Shown here: in pieces, positions 15,396-23,885 of the stretch
Position numbering within the stretch: the stretch's first letter is position 1
How the letters are laid out: each line of letters opens with the position of its first letter
Assembly (NCBI RefSeq): GCF_000717715.1
Contig: NZ_JOAI01000015.1
Location: 62,001 to 126,000 of the forward strand
From: Streptomyces sp. NRRL B-24484
Lineage (GTDB): Bacteria > Actinomycetota > Actinomycetes > Streptomycetales > Streptomycetaceae
Reading direction: 5' to 3'
Length of the DNA stretch: 64,000 nucleotides
The notes under the pieces: model-generated
What the model saw: only the letters and a program-made list of their open reading frames with translations
Told to the model about the DNA's origin: nothing
Database searches by the model: none
Program-made: the position numbers and the translations under genes

Positions 15396-15731
15396 CGGCG
15401 GCCTCCTCGGTTCCGAGCGTACGCGGCGGGCCGGGGTGCGACCGCGTATGACCTTGGTAACCCCGGGGCCGCGGCGGCGGTGGCGGACGGCCGGTCGGCG
15501 GTGGGGCCGCGGCCGATCGAGGGGTGGGCGAACGATCCTTCCGCCACCGTCGCGGGGCGGGTGCCGGGCCGGCGGGCGGCCGGGCCCCGGGGCATGGACG
15601 GGCCGTGATGTGCCGAGGTCACGGCTGGGATTCGATGGCCGTGTCTGACGGTTCGAAAGGTTGTTAGGTTAGGCTTGCTTCCCTTACTGTCCTGGGTGCC
15701 GGAATACCGACCAGCACTCTCGGAGTACGCC
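15396..15731. other. Divergent intergenic region, efeO promoter side
   Basis: This 336-base gap separates the methyltransferase and efeO. Bases 15640-15690 are AT-richer and hold the iron-box-like site and probable efeO promoter. No gene or RNA is recognisable in the rest. Confidence 0.5.
15664..15682 (+). promoter_or_regulatory. Iron box (DmdR/IdeR-type), one strong half
   Basis: The first 12 bases, TTAGGTTAGGCT, equal the left part of the 19-bp actinobacterial iron box (recalled consensus TTAGGTTAGGCTAACCTAA); the right half is poorly matched. It also supplies TAGGTT/TAGGCT -10-like hexamers about 50 bases before efeO, so an iron-loaded repressor here would shut off the operon. Confidence 0.6.
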
Positions 15732-16871
15732 ATGCCCGCCCGCCGCTCCACCGCCGCGACGCTCCTGACCATCGCCGTGGCCGGCGCAGCCCTGGCCGGC
15801 TGCTCCAAGAAGGACGACACCGCCTCCTCGGACGCGGTGAAGGTGACCGCCTCCGACTCCGCCTGCGAGGTCGCGAAGATCAGCTTCCCGGCCGGCGGGG
15901 TCGAGCTCTCCGTCCAGAACAAGGGCTCGAAGTCCACCGAGGTCTACGTGTACGCCGCCGGCGACAAGATCGTCACCGAGCGCGAGAACATCGGCCCCGG
16001 CACCACCGTGAGCATCCACGCCGAGATCAAGGCCGGCGAGTACGAGATCGCCTGCAAGCCGGGCATGACCGGCGACGGCATCCGCCAGAAGATCACCGTC
16101 ACCGGCGGTGCCGCGCCGGCCGCGAAGGCCGACCCGCGTCTGGCCGCCGCGGTCGAGGCCTACCGGAAGTACGCGCAGGAGCAGGCCGACGCCACCATCC
16201 CGGTGGTGACCCAGTTCGCCGAGGCCGTCAAGGCCGGCGACGCCGAGAAGGCCAAGTCGCTGTTCGCCGCCTCCCGCGTGGGCTGGGAGCGCACCGAGCC
16301 GATCGCCGAGAGCTTCGGCGACATCGACCCGAAGACCGACACCCGCGAGGACGCTCTGGAGGCCGGCCAGCAGTGGACGGGCTGGCACAAGATCGAGAAG
16401 TCGCTCTGGGCCGACGGCGCGATCACCGACGACGACAAGAAGCTCGCCGACCAGCTGGTCACCGACCTGAAGGACTGGCAGTCCCGCGTCGCCAAGGCCG
16501 AGATCACCCCGACCTCGATGGCCAACGGCGCCAAGGAGCTGCTGGACGAGGTCTCCAAGAACAAGATCACCGGTGAGGAGGACCGCTACTCCCACACCGA
16601 CCTGTCGGACTTCGCCGCCAACGTCGACGGTGCCGAGAAGGCCTACGAGCTGCTGAAGCCGGTCGCCTCCGAGAAGGACGCCGCGCTGGCCAAGACCCTG
16701 GACGCCGAGTTCGCCGCGATCAAGGTGCTGCTCGGCAAGTACAAGCAGGGCGAGGCCTACACCTCCTACGACAAGATCACCGAGCCGGAGCGCAAGGCGT
16801 TCTCGGACGCGGTGAACTCCCTGGGCGAGCCGCTGTCCAAGCTGGCCGCCGCGGTCGTCGTCACCGGCTGA
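15732..16871 (+). CDS. efeO: EfeO, iron-uptake lipoprotein (cupredoxin-imelysin)
   Basis: A 379-residue secreted lipoprotein, lipobox LAGC24. Residues 35-125 form the EfeO cupredoxin domain with Cys in SACEVAKI and YEIACKPGM, thought to handle copper or ferric iron. Residues 140-379 are the imelysin/M75 domain with the metal-binding HxxE motif H219-KIE222 in GWHKIEKSLW. It delivers iron to EfeU at the membrane. GGAG precedes the ATG at 15732. First gene of efeOBU, 86 bases before efeB, under a putative iron box. Confidence 0.94.
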   Translation: MPARRSTAATLLTIAVAGAALAGCSKKDDTASSDAVKVTASDSACEVAKISFPAGGVELSVQNKGSKSTEVYVYAAGDKIVTERENIGPGTTVSIHAEIKAGEYEIACKPGMTGDGIRQKITVTGGAAPAAKADPRLAAAVEAYRKYAQEQADATIPVVTQFAEAVKAGDAEKAKSLFAASRVGWERTEPIAESFGDIDPKTDTREDALEAGQQWTGWHKIEKSLWADGAITDDDKKLADQLVTDLKDWQSRVAKAEITPTSMANGAKELLDEVSKNKITGEEDRYSHTDLSDFAANVDGAEKAYELLKPVASEKDAALAKTLDAEFAAIKVLLGKYKQGEAYTSYDKITEPERKAFSDAVNSLGEPLSKLAAAVVVTG

Positions 16872-16895
16872 TCCCGGCCGACGCACCAGTGCCCC

Positions 16896-16925
16896 GCCGC
16901 GGCGGCCCCACCGGGCCGCCGCGGC
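16896..16925 (+). terminator. Intra-operon hairpin between efeO and efeB
   Basis: A perfect 13-bp stem GCCGCGGCGGCCC/GGGCCGCCGCGGC with a 4-base loop CACC lies 24 bases after the efeO stop. It could partly terminate or stabilise the efeO message, giving more lipoprotein than peroxidase and permease. Confidence 0.5.
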
Positions 16926-16957
16926 ATCCGCAGAGACAGGACCGACAGGAAGCACCC

Positions 16958-18250
16958 GTGGACGCCGAGACCGCCGAGACCACCGCGCCCGACACCTCCA
17001 CCGACCAGGCCGCCCCCACCCGCCGCGCCGTCATCGGCTGGGCCGGTGCCGGCCTCGCCCTCGGCGCGGCCGCCGCGGGCTCGGTCGCCGCGGCGACCAT
17101 GCACGACTCCGCGCCGGCCGTCGCCCCCGGCATCGACTCCACCGTCGACGTCCCGTTCTACGGCGACCACCAGTCCGGCATCGCCACGCCCGTCCAGGAC
17201 CGGCTGCACTTCGCCGCGTTCGACGTCATCACCAAGGACCGCGAGGCCCTGGTGAAGATGCTGAAGGAGTGGACGAAGGCCGCGGCCGCGATGACCGGCG
17301 GCCGCGAGGTCGGCACCGGCGCGACCGGCGGCATCCCGGAGGCGCCGCCGGACGACACCGGCGAGGCGCTCGGCCTGCCCGCGTCCCGGCTGACCCTGAC
17401 CGTCGGCTTCGGCCCGACGCTCTTCGAGAAGGACGGCACCGACCGCTTCGGCATCAAGGCCAAGCGGCCCGAGGCCCTCGTCGATCTGCCCAAGTTCCCC
17501 GGCGACCGCCTGGAGGAGAACCGCACCGGCGGCGACCTCTGCGTCCAGGCCTGCGCCGACGACCCGCAGGTCGCCGTGCACGCGATCCGCAACCTGGCCC
17601 GGATCGGCATGGGCGTGGTCAACGTCCGCTGGTCGCAGCTCGGCTTCGGCAAGACCTCCTCGACCACCCCCGAGGCGCAGACCCCGCGCAACCTCATGGG
17701 CTTCAAGGACGGCACCCACAACATCGCCGGCACCGACGCCAAGTCGCTCGCCGACCACGTGTGGGTCGCCCCCGGCGACGGCCAGGACTGGATGACCGGC
17801 GGCTCGTACCTCGTCGCCCGGCGGATCCGGATGACCATCGAGACCTGGGACCGCACCTCGCTCAAGGAGCAGGAGGACGTCTTCGGCCGCAGCAAGCTGG
17901 AGGGCGCCCCGGTCGGCAAGCAGAAGGAGCGGGACACCCCGGACCTGTCCGCGATGAAGCAGGACGCGCACGTCCGCCTCGCGCACCCGGACAGCAACAA
18001 CGGGCTGATGATCCTGCGCCGCGGCTTCTCCTTCACGGACGGCACCGACGGCCTCGGCCGCCTGGACGCCGGCCTGTTCTTCCTCGCCTACCAGCGCGAC
18101 ACCCGCAAGGCCTTCGTGCCGCTGCAGTCGAAGCTCGCCGCGAACGACGCGCTGAACGAGTACATCACGCACGTCGGCTCCGGCCACTTCGCGTGCCCGC
18201 CCGGCGTCCGCAAGCCGGGCGAATGGTGGGGCCAGGCCCTGTTCGGCTGA
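16958..18250 (+). CDS. efeB: EfeB, Tat-exported DyP-type peroxidase
   Basis: A 430-residue haem peroxidase/deferrochelatase. The N-terminus carries a twin-arginine signal (TRRAVIG, Arg22-Arg23, then a hydrophobic Ala/Gly stretch). The DyP distal motif GFKDGTHN places the catalytic Asp at 251, and the proximal haem His is His343 in RLAHPDSNNG. It is exported folded and oxidises ferrous iron or removes iron from haem for EfeO/EfeU. The GTG at 16958 follows AGGAAG; an earlier in-frame ATG at 16889 lies in the hairpin region and would mask the Tat signal. Confidence 0.93.
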   Translation: MDAETAETTAPDTSTDQAAPTRRAVIGWAGAGLALGAAAAGSVAAATMHDSAPAVAPGIDSTVDVPFYGDHQSGIATPVQDRLHFAAFDVITKDREALVKMLKEWTKAAAAMTGGREVGTGATGGIPEAPPDDTGEALGLPASRLTLTVGFGPTLFEKDGTDRFGIKAKRPEALVDLPKFPGDRLEENRTGGDLCVQACADDPQVAVHAIRNLARIGMGVVNVRWSQLGFGKTSSTTPEAQTPRNLMGFKDGTHNIAGTDAKSLADHVWVAPGDGQDWMTGGSYLVARRIRMTIETWDRTSLKEQEDVFGRSKLEGAPVGKQKERDTPDLSAMKQDAHVRLAHPDSNNGLMILRRGFSFTDGTDGLGRLDAGLFFLAYQRDTRKAFVPLQSKLAANDALNEYITHVGSGHFACPPGVRKPGEWWGQALFG

Positions 18251-18290
18251 CCCCCTGCCCCGTACCACCTCCACCCCCGGGAGTCCCCCT

Positions 18291-19142
18291 GTGTTCGGCA
18301 ACTACCTGATCGGTCTGCGGGAAGGCCTCGAAGCCAGCCTCGTGGTCTGCATCCTGATCGCCTATCTGGTCAAGACCGGCCGCCGGGACCGCCTCGCGCC
18401 CGTCTGGGCGGGCATCGCCGCGGCGGTCGTGCTGAGCATGACCTTCGGTGCGGTGCTGCAGTACGGCTCGACCCAGCTCAGCTTCGAGGCGCAGGAGGCG
18501 CTCGGCGGCTCGCTGTCGATCGTCGCGGTCGGCCTGGTCACCTGGATGGTCTTCTGGATGCGCCGCACCGCGCGGCACCTGAAGGCCGAGCTGCACGGCA
18601 AACTGGACGCCGCGCTGGCGATGGGCACCTTCGCCCTGGTGGTGACGGCCTTCCTCGCGGTCGGCCGGGAGGGCCTGGAGACGGCGCTGTTCATCTGGAC
18701 GGCCGTCCAGGCGACCAGCGACGGCGTCCGGCCACTGGTCGGCGCGGTCCTCGGCCTGCTCACCTCGGTGGTGCTGGGCTGGATGTTCTACCGCGGCGCG
18801 CTGAAGATCAACCTCGCCAAGTTCTTCACCTGGACGGGCGCGATGCTGGTCGTCGTGGCGGCCGGCGTGCTCGCCTACGGCGTCCACGACCTCCAGGAGG
18901 CCGGCTGGATCCCGGGCCTGACCAGCCAGGCCTTCGACATCTCCGGCACCGTCCCGAAGGACAGCTGGTACGGCACCCTGCTGAAGGGCGTCTTCAACTT
19001 CCAGCCCGACCCGACGGTCCTGCAGGTCACGGTCTGGGCCGCCTACCTGGTGCCGACCCTCTTCCTGTTCCTGCGGAACTCCGGCGGCCCGGCCCCCAAG
19101 CCGGCCCCGGCCCCCGCGACGTCCGAGAAGCCTGCCGCCTGA
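18291..19142 (+). CDS. efeU: EfeU, high-affinity iron permease
   Basis: A 283-residue Ftr1-type permease with about seven membrane helices. Two REGLE iron-binding motifs are present: R10-EGLE14 in helix 1 and REGLE again near residue 125 in GREGLETALF. It carries iron across the membrane after EfeB/EfeO processing. The C-terminal tail is Pro/Ala-rich and cytoplasmic or external. GGGAG precedes the GTG start, 40 bases after efeB. Last gene of the operon, followed by a strong terminator. Confidence 0.93.
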   Translation: MFGNYLIGLREGLEASLVVCILIAYLVKTGRRDRLAPVWAGIAAAVVLSMTFGAVLQYGSTQLSFEAQEALGGSLSIVAVGLVTWMVFWMRRTARHLKAELHGKLDAALAMGTFALVVTAFLAVGREGLETALFIWTAVQATSDGVRPLVGAVLGLLTSVVLGWMFYRGALKINLAKFFTWTGAMLVVVAAGVLAYGVHDLQEAGWIPGLTSQAFDISGTVPKDSWYGTLLKGVFNFQPDPTVLQVTVWAAYLVPTLFLFLRNSGGPAPKPAPAPATSEKPAA

Positions 19143-19155
19143 GCCCTGGTGACCG

Positions 19156-19194
19156 AGGAGGTCCCGCACCCCCGTCGGGGGTGCGGGACCTCCT
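19156..19194. terminator. Perfect 18-bp terminator hairpin
   Basis: AGGAGGTCCCGCACCCCC pairs perfectly with its complement around a 3-base loop GTC. It separates efeU from the convergent dehydrogenase and should work in both directions. Confidence 0.85.
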
Positions 19195-19212
19195 GCGTCG
19201 TACCGGGCCGTC

Positions 19213-20298
19213 TCAGTGGTCGAAGAGCACCAGGGAGCGCCCGCCGCGGCCGGCCGCCATCCGTTCGAAGGCGGCCGGGATCTCCTCCAGGGAGATCCGG
19301 TCGGTGATCAGCGCGTCGAGGTCGAGCCGGCCGCTGCGCACGTGCCCGGCGAGCACCGGCACGGTCTCGTCCGGATCGCAGTTGCCGTACACGCAGGCCG
19401 TCAGGGTGCGGGCGTAGTGGAAGAGTTCCAGGGCGGAGAACGCGACCATGTCCTCCTTGCCGCCGATGCCGACCACGGTCGTCCGCCCGCCACGGCGGGT
19501 GGCGGACCACGCCGAGCGGATCGTCGCACCGCGGCCGACGCACTCGAAGGCGTGGTCGGCACCCCGGCCGCCGGTGAGCTCCCGGACGGCCCCGGGGGTG
19601 GACGCGTCGGCGAGCAGGAACTCGGTGGCGCCGTGCCGGCGGGCCAGCTCCTCCTTCTCCGGGGAGACGTCGACGGCGATCAGCGGCGCGGCCCCGGCGA
19701 GCCGGGCGGCCTGCAGCACCGCCAGGCCGATCCCGCCCAGGCCGTAGACCACCGCCGACTCCCCCACCCGCACCCGGGCCGCGCTGTGCACGGCCCCGTA
19801 CCCGGTGAGCACGGCGCAGCCGAGCAGCGCGGCGGAGGCCAGCGGCACGCCGTCGGGCAGCGGCAGGACGGCCCGCCGGTCGACGACCGTCTCCTCGGCG
19901 AAGGCTCCGACGCCGAGGCCGGGGTGGAGTGCGGTGCCGTCCGGCAGGGCGGCGTAGTGGCCGGTGGACGCGGCACCGGAGTTGTCGCAGAGCCAGGGCT
20001 CGCCGATCGCGCAGGCCGGGCAGGTGCGGCAGGCGGGGGCCCAGTTGAGCACCACCGGATCGCCGGGCGCCACTCCGGTGACGCCGTCGCCGGCCGAGAC
20101 GACGGTGCCCGCCCCCTCGTGGCCGAGGACGAGCGGGAGGGTGGCGCGGAGCATGCCGCGGCCGATCGACAGGTCGGAGTGGCAGACGCCGGCGGCGGCG
20201 AGGCGGACGCGGACCTGTCCCGGTCCCGGGTCCGGCAGGTCGATGTCGGTGATCTCGAGCGGGGCCCCGGCGGAGCGCAGGACGGCGGCGCGGACCAT
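19213..20298 (-). CDS. Zinc-dependent alcohol dehydrogenase (MDR family)
   Basis: A 361-residue medium-chain dehydrogenase of the class III/Rxyl-type subgroup. Catalytic zinc ligands appear in GVCHSD and LGHEGAGTV, with Cys in LLGCAVLTGYGA. The structural zinc cluster is CRTCPACAIGEPWLC. The NAD-binding turn is GLGGIG. The SGAASTG-HYAA segment and 361-residue length fit nicotinoprotein or formaldehyde-type relatives; the substrate is not fixed. GAGGTG precedes the ATG. The aldehyde dehydrogenase gene lies 89 bases upstream on the same strand, so the pair can oxidise an alcohol to a carboxylate. Confidence 0.9.
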   Translation of the reverse strand: MVRAAVLRSAGAPLEITDIDLPDPGPGQVRVRLAAAGVCHSDLSIGRGMLRATLPLVLGHEGAGTVVSAGDGVTGVAPGDPVVLNWAPACRTCPACAIGEPWLCDNSGAASTGHYAALPDGTALHPGLGVGAFAEETVVDRRAVLPLPDGVPLASAALLGCAVLTGYGAVHSAARVRVGESAVVYGLGGIGLAVLQAARLAGAAPLIAVDVSPEKEELARRHGATEFLLADASTPGAVRELTGGRGADHAFECVGRGATIRSAWSATRRGGRTTVVGIGGKEDMVAFSALELFHYARTLTACVYGNCDPDETVPVLAGHVRSGRLDLDALITDRISLEEIPAAFERMAAGRGGRSLVLFDH

Positions 20299-20387
20299 GG
20301 CGGTCACCTCGGTGGTCTTCTCGGTGGTCTTCGGACGGGGGCGGGGCCTGGAACTGGGACCGGTGCGGCGGGTGGGGCGGGCCGTGG

Positions 20388-21806
20388 TCAGAACTGGAGG
20401 GACTTGGTCTGCAGGAACTCCTCCAGGCCGTGCCGGCCGAGTTCGCGGCCCACGCCGGAGCTCTTCCAGCCGCCGAAGGGGGCGAGCGGGTTGAACCGGC
20501 CGCCGTTGATGTCGACCTGGCCGGTCTCCATCCGGCGGGCGAAGGCGGCGGCGGTCTCCCCGTCGGCCGCCCAGACGGCTCCGGCGAGCCCGTACTCGGT
20601 GTCGTTGGCGAGCGCGAGGGCGTGCTCCTCGTCGTCGTACGGCAGGACGACGAGCACCGGGCCGAAGATCTCCTCCCGGACGGCCCGGGCGTCCGGGGGG
20701 AGGTCGGCGAGGACGGTCGGGCGGACGTAGTAGCCGCGGTCCAGGCCCTCGGGGGCCTCGGGGCCACCGGCGACCAGGCGGGCGCCGTCGGCGAGGGCGC
20801 CGTCGATGTACGCCCGGACGCGCTCGCGCTGGCGGGCGCTGACCAGCGGTCCGACCCGGGTGGCCGGGTCGGCCGGGTCGCCGGGCGCGTACTTCGCGGC
20901 GGAGGCGGCGGCGATCGCCAGGGCCTCCTCGTACTGCTCGCGGTGGACCAGCAGGCGCGTCCAGGCGGTGCAGGTCTGGCCGGAGTTGGCGAAGACGTTG
21001 GCCAGGTTGACGTTGACGGCGCGGGCCAGGTCGGCGCCGGGCAGGACGACGCTCGCGGACTTGCCGCCGAGTTCCAGGGAGACCTTCTTGATGCCGCGTC
21101 CGGCGCTCTCGCCGATCGCGCGGCCGACCGCGGTGGAGCCGGTGAAGGAGACGACGTCCACACCGGGGTGGGCGGCGAGCGCGGCACCGACCACCGTGCC
21201 GAGACCGGTGACCAGGTTGAACACGCCCGGCGGCAGACCGGCCCCGTCGACGATCCGGGCGAACAGCCGGGCGATCAGCGGGGTCTCCTCGGACGGCTTG
21301 AGCACCACCGTGCAGCCGGCCGCGAGGGCCGGGACGACCTTGGCGACGATCAGGTGCAGCGGGTAGTTCCACGGTGTGATCGCGGCGACCACCCCGGCCG
21401 GTTCCGCGTACACGGTCGAGTTGCCGACCTGCTCGTGGAAGGCGTAGTCGGCGAGGACGTCGAGGTAGGCCGAGGCCACCGCGATCGGGGTGCCCGCCTG
21501 GACGGCTTCGGCGAAGCCCGCGGGGGTGCCGAGTTCGGCGGTGACGGTGGCGGCGATCTCGGCGCGGTGGCCGGCCAGGCCGTCGCGCAGCCGGGTCAGC
21601 GCGGCCAGCCGCTCCTCGCGGCTGCTCGCCGCCCAGCCGGGGGCGGCGGCGCGGGCGGCGGCCACCGCCGCGTCCACCTCCTCGGCGGTGCCGGCCGGGA
21701 CGGTGGCGATCGGCTGCTCGGTCGCCGGGTTGAGCACCACGATGGTGTCCGGTCCGGCGGCGGGCCGCCAACGGCCGTCGATGTACTGGTCGGCGTAGTG
21801 CTCCAC
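20388..21806 (-). CDS. NAD(P)-dependent aldehyde dehydrogenase
   Basis: A 472-residue aldehyde dehydrogenase. Recognisable: TPWNYPL with the active-site Asn near residue 148, KPSEETP, FTGSTAVGRAI, the general base Glu in LELGGKSA near 244, the catalytic Cys in FANSGQTCTAW near 278, and EEIFGPVLVV near 370. Length is standard. AGGAG precedes the GTG start at 21806 by 6 bases. The promoter carries the TTAACTA inverted repeat, so it is probably repressed by the divergent TetR protein and co-transcribed with the alcohol dehydrogenase. Confidence 0.93.
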   Translation of the reverse strand: MEHYADQYIDGRWRPAAGPDTIVVLNPATEQPIATVPAGTAEEVDAAVAAARAAAPGWAASSREERLAALTRLRDGLAGHRAEIAATVTAELGTPAGFAEAVQAGTPIAVASAYLDVLADYAFHEQVGNSTVYAEPAGVVAAITPWNYPLHLIVAKVVPALAAGCTVVLKPSEETPLIARLFARIVDGAGLPPGVFNLVTGLGTVVGAALAAHPGVDVVSFTGSTAVGRAIGESAGRGIKKVSLELGGKSASVVLPGADLARAVNVNLANVFANSGQTCTAWTRLLVHREQYEEALAIAAASAAKYAPGDPADPATRVGPLVSARQRERVRAYIDGALADGARLVAGGPEAPEGLDRGYYVRPTVLADLPPDARAVREEIFGPVLVVLPYDDEEHALALANDTEYGLAGAVWAADGETAAAFARRMETGQVDINGGRFNPLAPFGGWKSSGVGRELGRHGLEEFLQTKSLQF

Positions 21807-21834
21807 CCGATGCTCCTCGGAGTCGGCTCCGGAT

Positions 21835-21855
21835 TTAACTAGCAGTGGTAGTTAA
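21835..21855. promoter_or_regulatory. TetR-type operator, 7-bp inverted repeat
   Basis: TTAACTA-N7-TAGTTAA is a perfect inverted repeat in an AT-rich island, 29 bases upstream of the aldehyde dehydrogenase start and about 140 bases from the divergent TetR gene. AT-rich DNA is rare here, which strengthens the call. Confidence 0.7.
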
Positions 21856-21980
21856 CTCGCGGGTAGCCCGGCTGCGCAAGAGCAGGGCGCGGTGCGGCAC
21901 GGCGGGACGCCGGGAGTGACGCCCCCTCACGCCCCTGAGCCGGTGCCCCGGCGAGGCCCGGTGGCTCGCCCGGCCGCCTG

Positions 21981-21986
21981 TAGGGT
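21981..21986 (+). promoter_or_regulatory. -10 box of TetR gene
   Basis: TAGGGT lies 8 bases before the ATG at 21995; there is no ribosome site, so the transcript is likely leaderless or nearly so. Confidence 0.45.
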
Positions 21987-21994
21987 TGGGCCGC

Positions 21995-22585
21995 ATGGAC
22001 GTCCGAACAGCCCCCGCCACCCCGGCCTCCCGCAGGTCCGAGGCCCGGGAGCGACTGCTCGACACGGCCGCCGGACTGTTCTACGCGGAGGGCGTCCAGG
22101 CCGTGGGCGTCGACCGGCTGATCGCCGAGGCGGGCATCACCAAGGCCACCTTCTACCGGCACTTCCCGGGCAAGGACGAACTCGTCCTCGCCTACCTCGA
22201 CCGCCGCGACCGGGACGTCCGGGAGCGGATCGCGGCGGCCGCCACGGCCTCGCCCGACCCGCGCGCCACCCTCGCCGTCCTGGTGGCGGCGCTCGCCGAC
22301 GAGGTCTGCGGGCCGGGCTTCCGCGGCTGCCCGTTCATCAACGCCGCCGCCGAGTACCCGGACGCCGACCACCCGGTGCGACGGCTGGTCACCGCCCACC
22401 GCAGCTGGTTCCGCGGCGCACTCGCGGACCTGCTCGCCGCCTGCGGCCACCCCGACCCGGCGGGCGGCGCCGTGGCCCTGTTGCTGCTCCGGGACGGCGC
22501 CATGGTCGCCGGCTACCTCGACGGCCCCGAGACCCGCACCCGCATCGCCACCACCGCCGCTGCCCTCCTCGGCCCCCTCCCCTGA
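21995..22585 (+). CDS. TetR/AcrR-family transcriptional regulator
   Basis: A 196-residue regulator. The N-terminal HTH reads RERLLDTAAGLFYAEGVQAVGVDRLI then GITKATFYRHFPGKDELV (residues 18-62). The C-terminal domain has the conserved GFRGCPFINAAAEYPD segment seen in a TetR subgroup, with Cys that might sense electrophiles; this is inference. It is divergent from the aldehyde/alcohol dehydrogenase operon and probably represses it through the TTAACTA repeat. Confidence 0.88.
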   Translation: MDVRTAPATPASRRSEARERLLDTAAGLFYAEGVQAVGVDRLIAEAGITKATFYRHFPGKDELVLAYLDRRDRDVRERIAAAATASPDPRATLAVLVAALADEVCGPGFRGCPFINAAAEYPDADHPVRRLVTAHRSWFRGALADLLAACGHPDPAGGAVALLLLRDGAMVAGYLDGPETRTRIATTAAALLGPLP

Positions 22586-22649
22586 CGGAACCCTCACGGG
22601 CACATCACCGGGCACCCGAAGGGACGTGGAGGACCGCTCAAGGGCGCGT

Positions 22650-22686
22650 GGGGGCACCTCCCGGCCGAAGGCCGGGAGGTGCCCCC
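22650..22686. terminator. Perfect 17-bp terminator after TetR gene
   Basis: GGGGGCACCTCCCGGCC pairs perfectly with GGCCGGGAGGTGCCCCC around the loop GAA. It isolates the TetR gene from the next gene on the same strand. Confidence 0.85.
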
Positions 22687-22768
22687 TGCTCCGCGGGTTC
22701 CCCGCGGGTGGGGCCGGCGCCTAGGGTGCTCGGCACACCGTCCGCACCCCCACCGGAGGATGACTGCC

Positions 22769-23836
22769 GTGACGTCCGCTCCGTCCACCCCGCCGTCCGA
22801 GCGGCCGCGGATCGCCGTGCTCGGTGCCGGCAGCATCGGCTGCCACCTGGGCGGCCTGCTCGCCGGGGTCGCCGAGGTCACCCTGATCGGCCGGCCGGCC
22901 GTGATGGACGCGGTGAACGAGCACGGCCTCACCCTCACCGGCGGCGGCCGCCCCACCGTCCGGGTCCCCGCCGGAGGCCTCCGCACGGCCACCGACCCCG
23001 CCGCCGCCGCGAGCGCCGACCTCGTCCTGGTGACGGTGAAGTCGGCCGCGACCGCGGAGGCCGCCGCCTCCGTCGCGGAGGTGCTCGCCCCGGGCGCCGC
23101 GCTGGTCAGCTTCCAGAACGGCCTGCACAATCCGGCGCTGATCCGGTCCGCCGTCGGTGCCGGCCACCCGGTGGTGGCCGGCATGGTGCCGTACAACGTG
23201 CTGCAGACCGCGCCGGGCGTCTTCCACCAGGGGTCCGGCGGGGCGCTGATGATCGACGACCAACCGGCCGGCGCCCCGCTCGCCGCGGCCGCCGCCGCGG
23301 CCGGTCTGCCGGTGGAGCGCCGTCCCGACATGCGCGAGGTGCAGCACGGCAAGCTGCTGATGAACCTCAACAACGCCGTCAACGCCCTCTCCGGCGTGCC
23401 GCTGCGCGAGGAGCTCGGACAGCGGGCGTTCCGGCGCTGCCTGGCACTCTGTCAACAGGAGGCGCTGGCGGCGATGCGGGCGGAGGGCGTGCACCCGGCC
23501 CGGCTGGGCGCCCTGCCGACCGCCCTGCTGCCCCGGCTGCTGGCACTGCCGGACGGCGTGTTCCGGCGGCTGGCGGCGGCGACCCTGAAGGTGGACGCCG
23601 AGGCCCGCTCGTCCACCTGGGAGGACCTGCAGCGCGGCCGCCGGACGGAGATCGACAGCCTGCAGGGCGAGGTGGTGACGATGGCCGGCCGGCACGGGCT
23701 GGCGGCGCCCGCCAACGCCCGGCTGATCGCCCTCGTCCGGGAGGCGGAGCAGGCCGGGCCCGGCGCGTCCCGGAGCTGGGCCGGCGCGGAGCTGCTGGCC
23801 GAGCTGCAGGCCGCCCGAGCTGCGGAAACGCGCTAA
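22769..23836 (+). CDS. Ketopantoate reductase family protein (PanE-like)
   Basis: A 355-residue NADPH-dependent reductase. Residues 14-22 form the GAGSIGCHLGG nucleotide-binding turn; VKSAATAEA, FQNGLHNPA and KLLMNLNNAVNALSG (with the catalytic Lys) follow, then ARSSTWEDLQRGRRTEID near the C-terminus, where the Ser-Met/Thr-x-x-D-hinge binds substrate. It would reduce 2-dehydropantoate to pantoate, but several paralogues exist in streptomycetes and no pan genes are near. GGAGG at 22755 fits the GTG at 22769 (9-base spacer) better than the ATG at 22760, which abuts it. Confidence 0.82.
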   Translation: MTSAPSTPPSERPRIAVLGAGSIGCHLGGLLAGVAEVTLIGRPAVMDAVNEHGLTLTGGGRPTVRVPAGGLRTATDPAAAASADLVLVTVKSAATAEAAASVAEVLAPGAALVSFQNGLHNPALIRSAVGAGHPVVAGMVPYNVLQTAPGVFHQGSGGALMIDDQPAGAPLAAAAAAAGLPVERRPDMREVQHGKLLMNLNNAVNALSGVPLREELGQRAFRRCLALCQQEALAAMRAEGVHPARLGALPTALLPRLLALPDGVFRRLAAATLKVDAEARSSTWEDLQRGRRTEIDSLQGEVVTMAGRHGLAAPANARLIALVREAEQAGPGASRSWAGAELLAELQAARAAETR

Positions 23837-23849
23837 CGGGACCCCAAAG

Positions 23850-23866
23850 GCGAATCCGAGATTCGC
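23850..23866. promoter_or_regulatory. NsrR-type operator at nsrR
   Basis: GCGAATC-CGA-GATTCGC is a perfect 7-bp inverted repeat ending 6 bases before TAGTCT, the probable -10. Position and partner gene suggest autorepression by NsrR. Confidence 0.65.
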
Positions 23867-23872
23867 ATTAGA

Positions 23873-23878
23873 TAGTCT
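23873..23878 (+). promoter_or_regulatory. -10 box of nsrR (leaderless)
   Basis: TAGTCT is 7 bases before the GTG at 23886; no ribosome site is present. Confidence 0.5.
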
Positions 23879-23885
23879 GCTGGAC

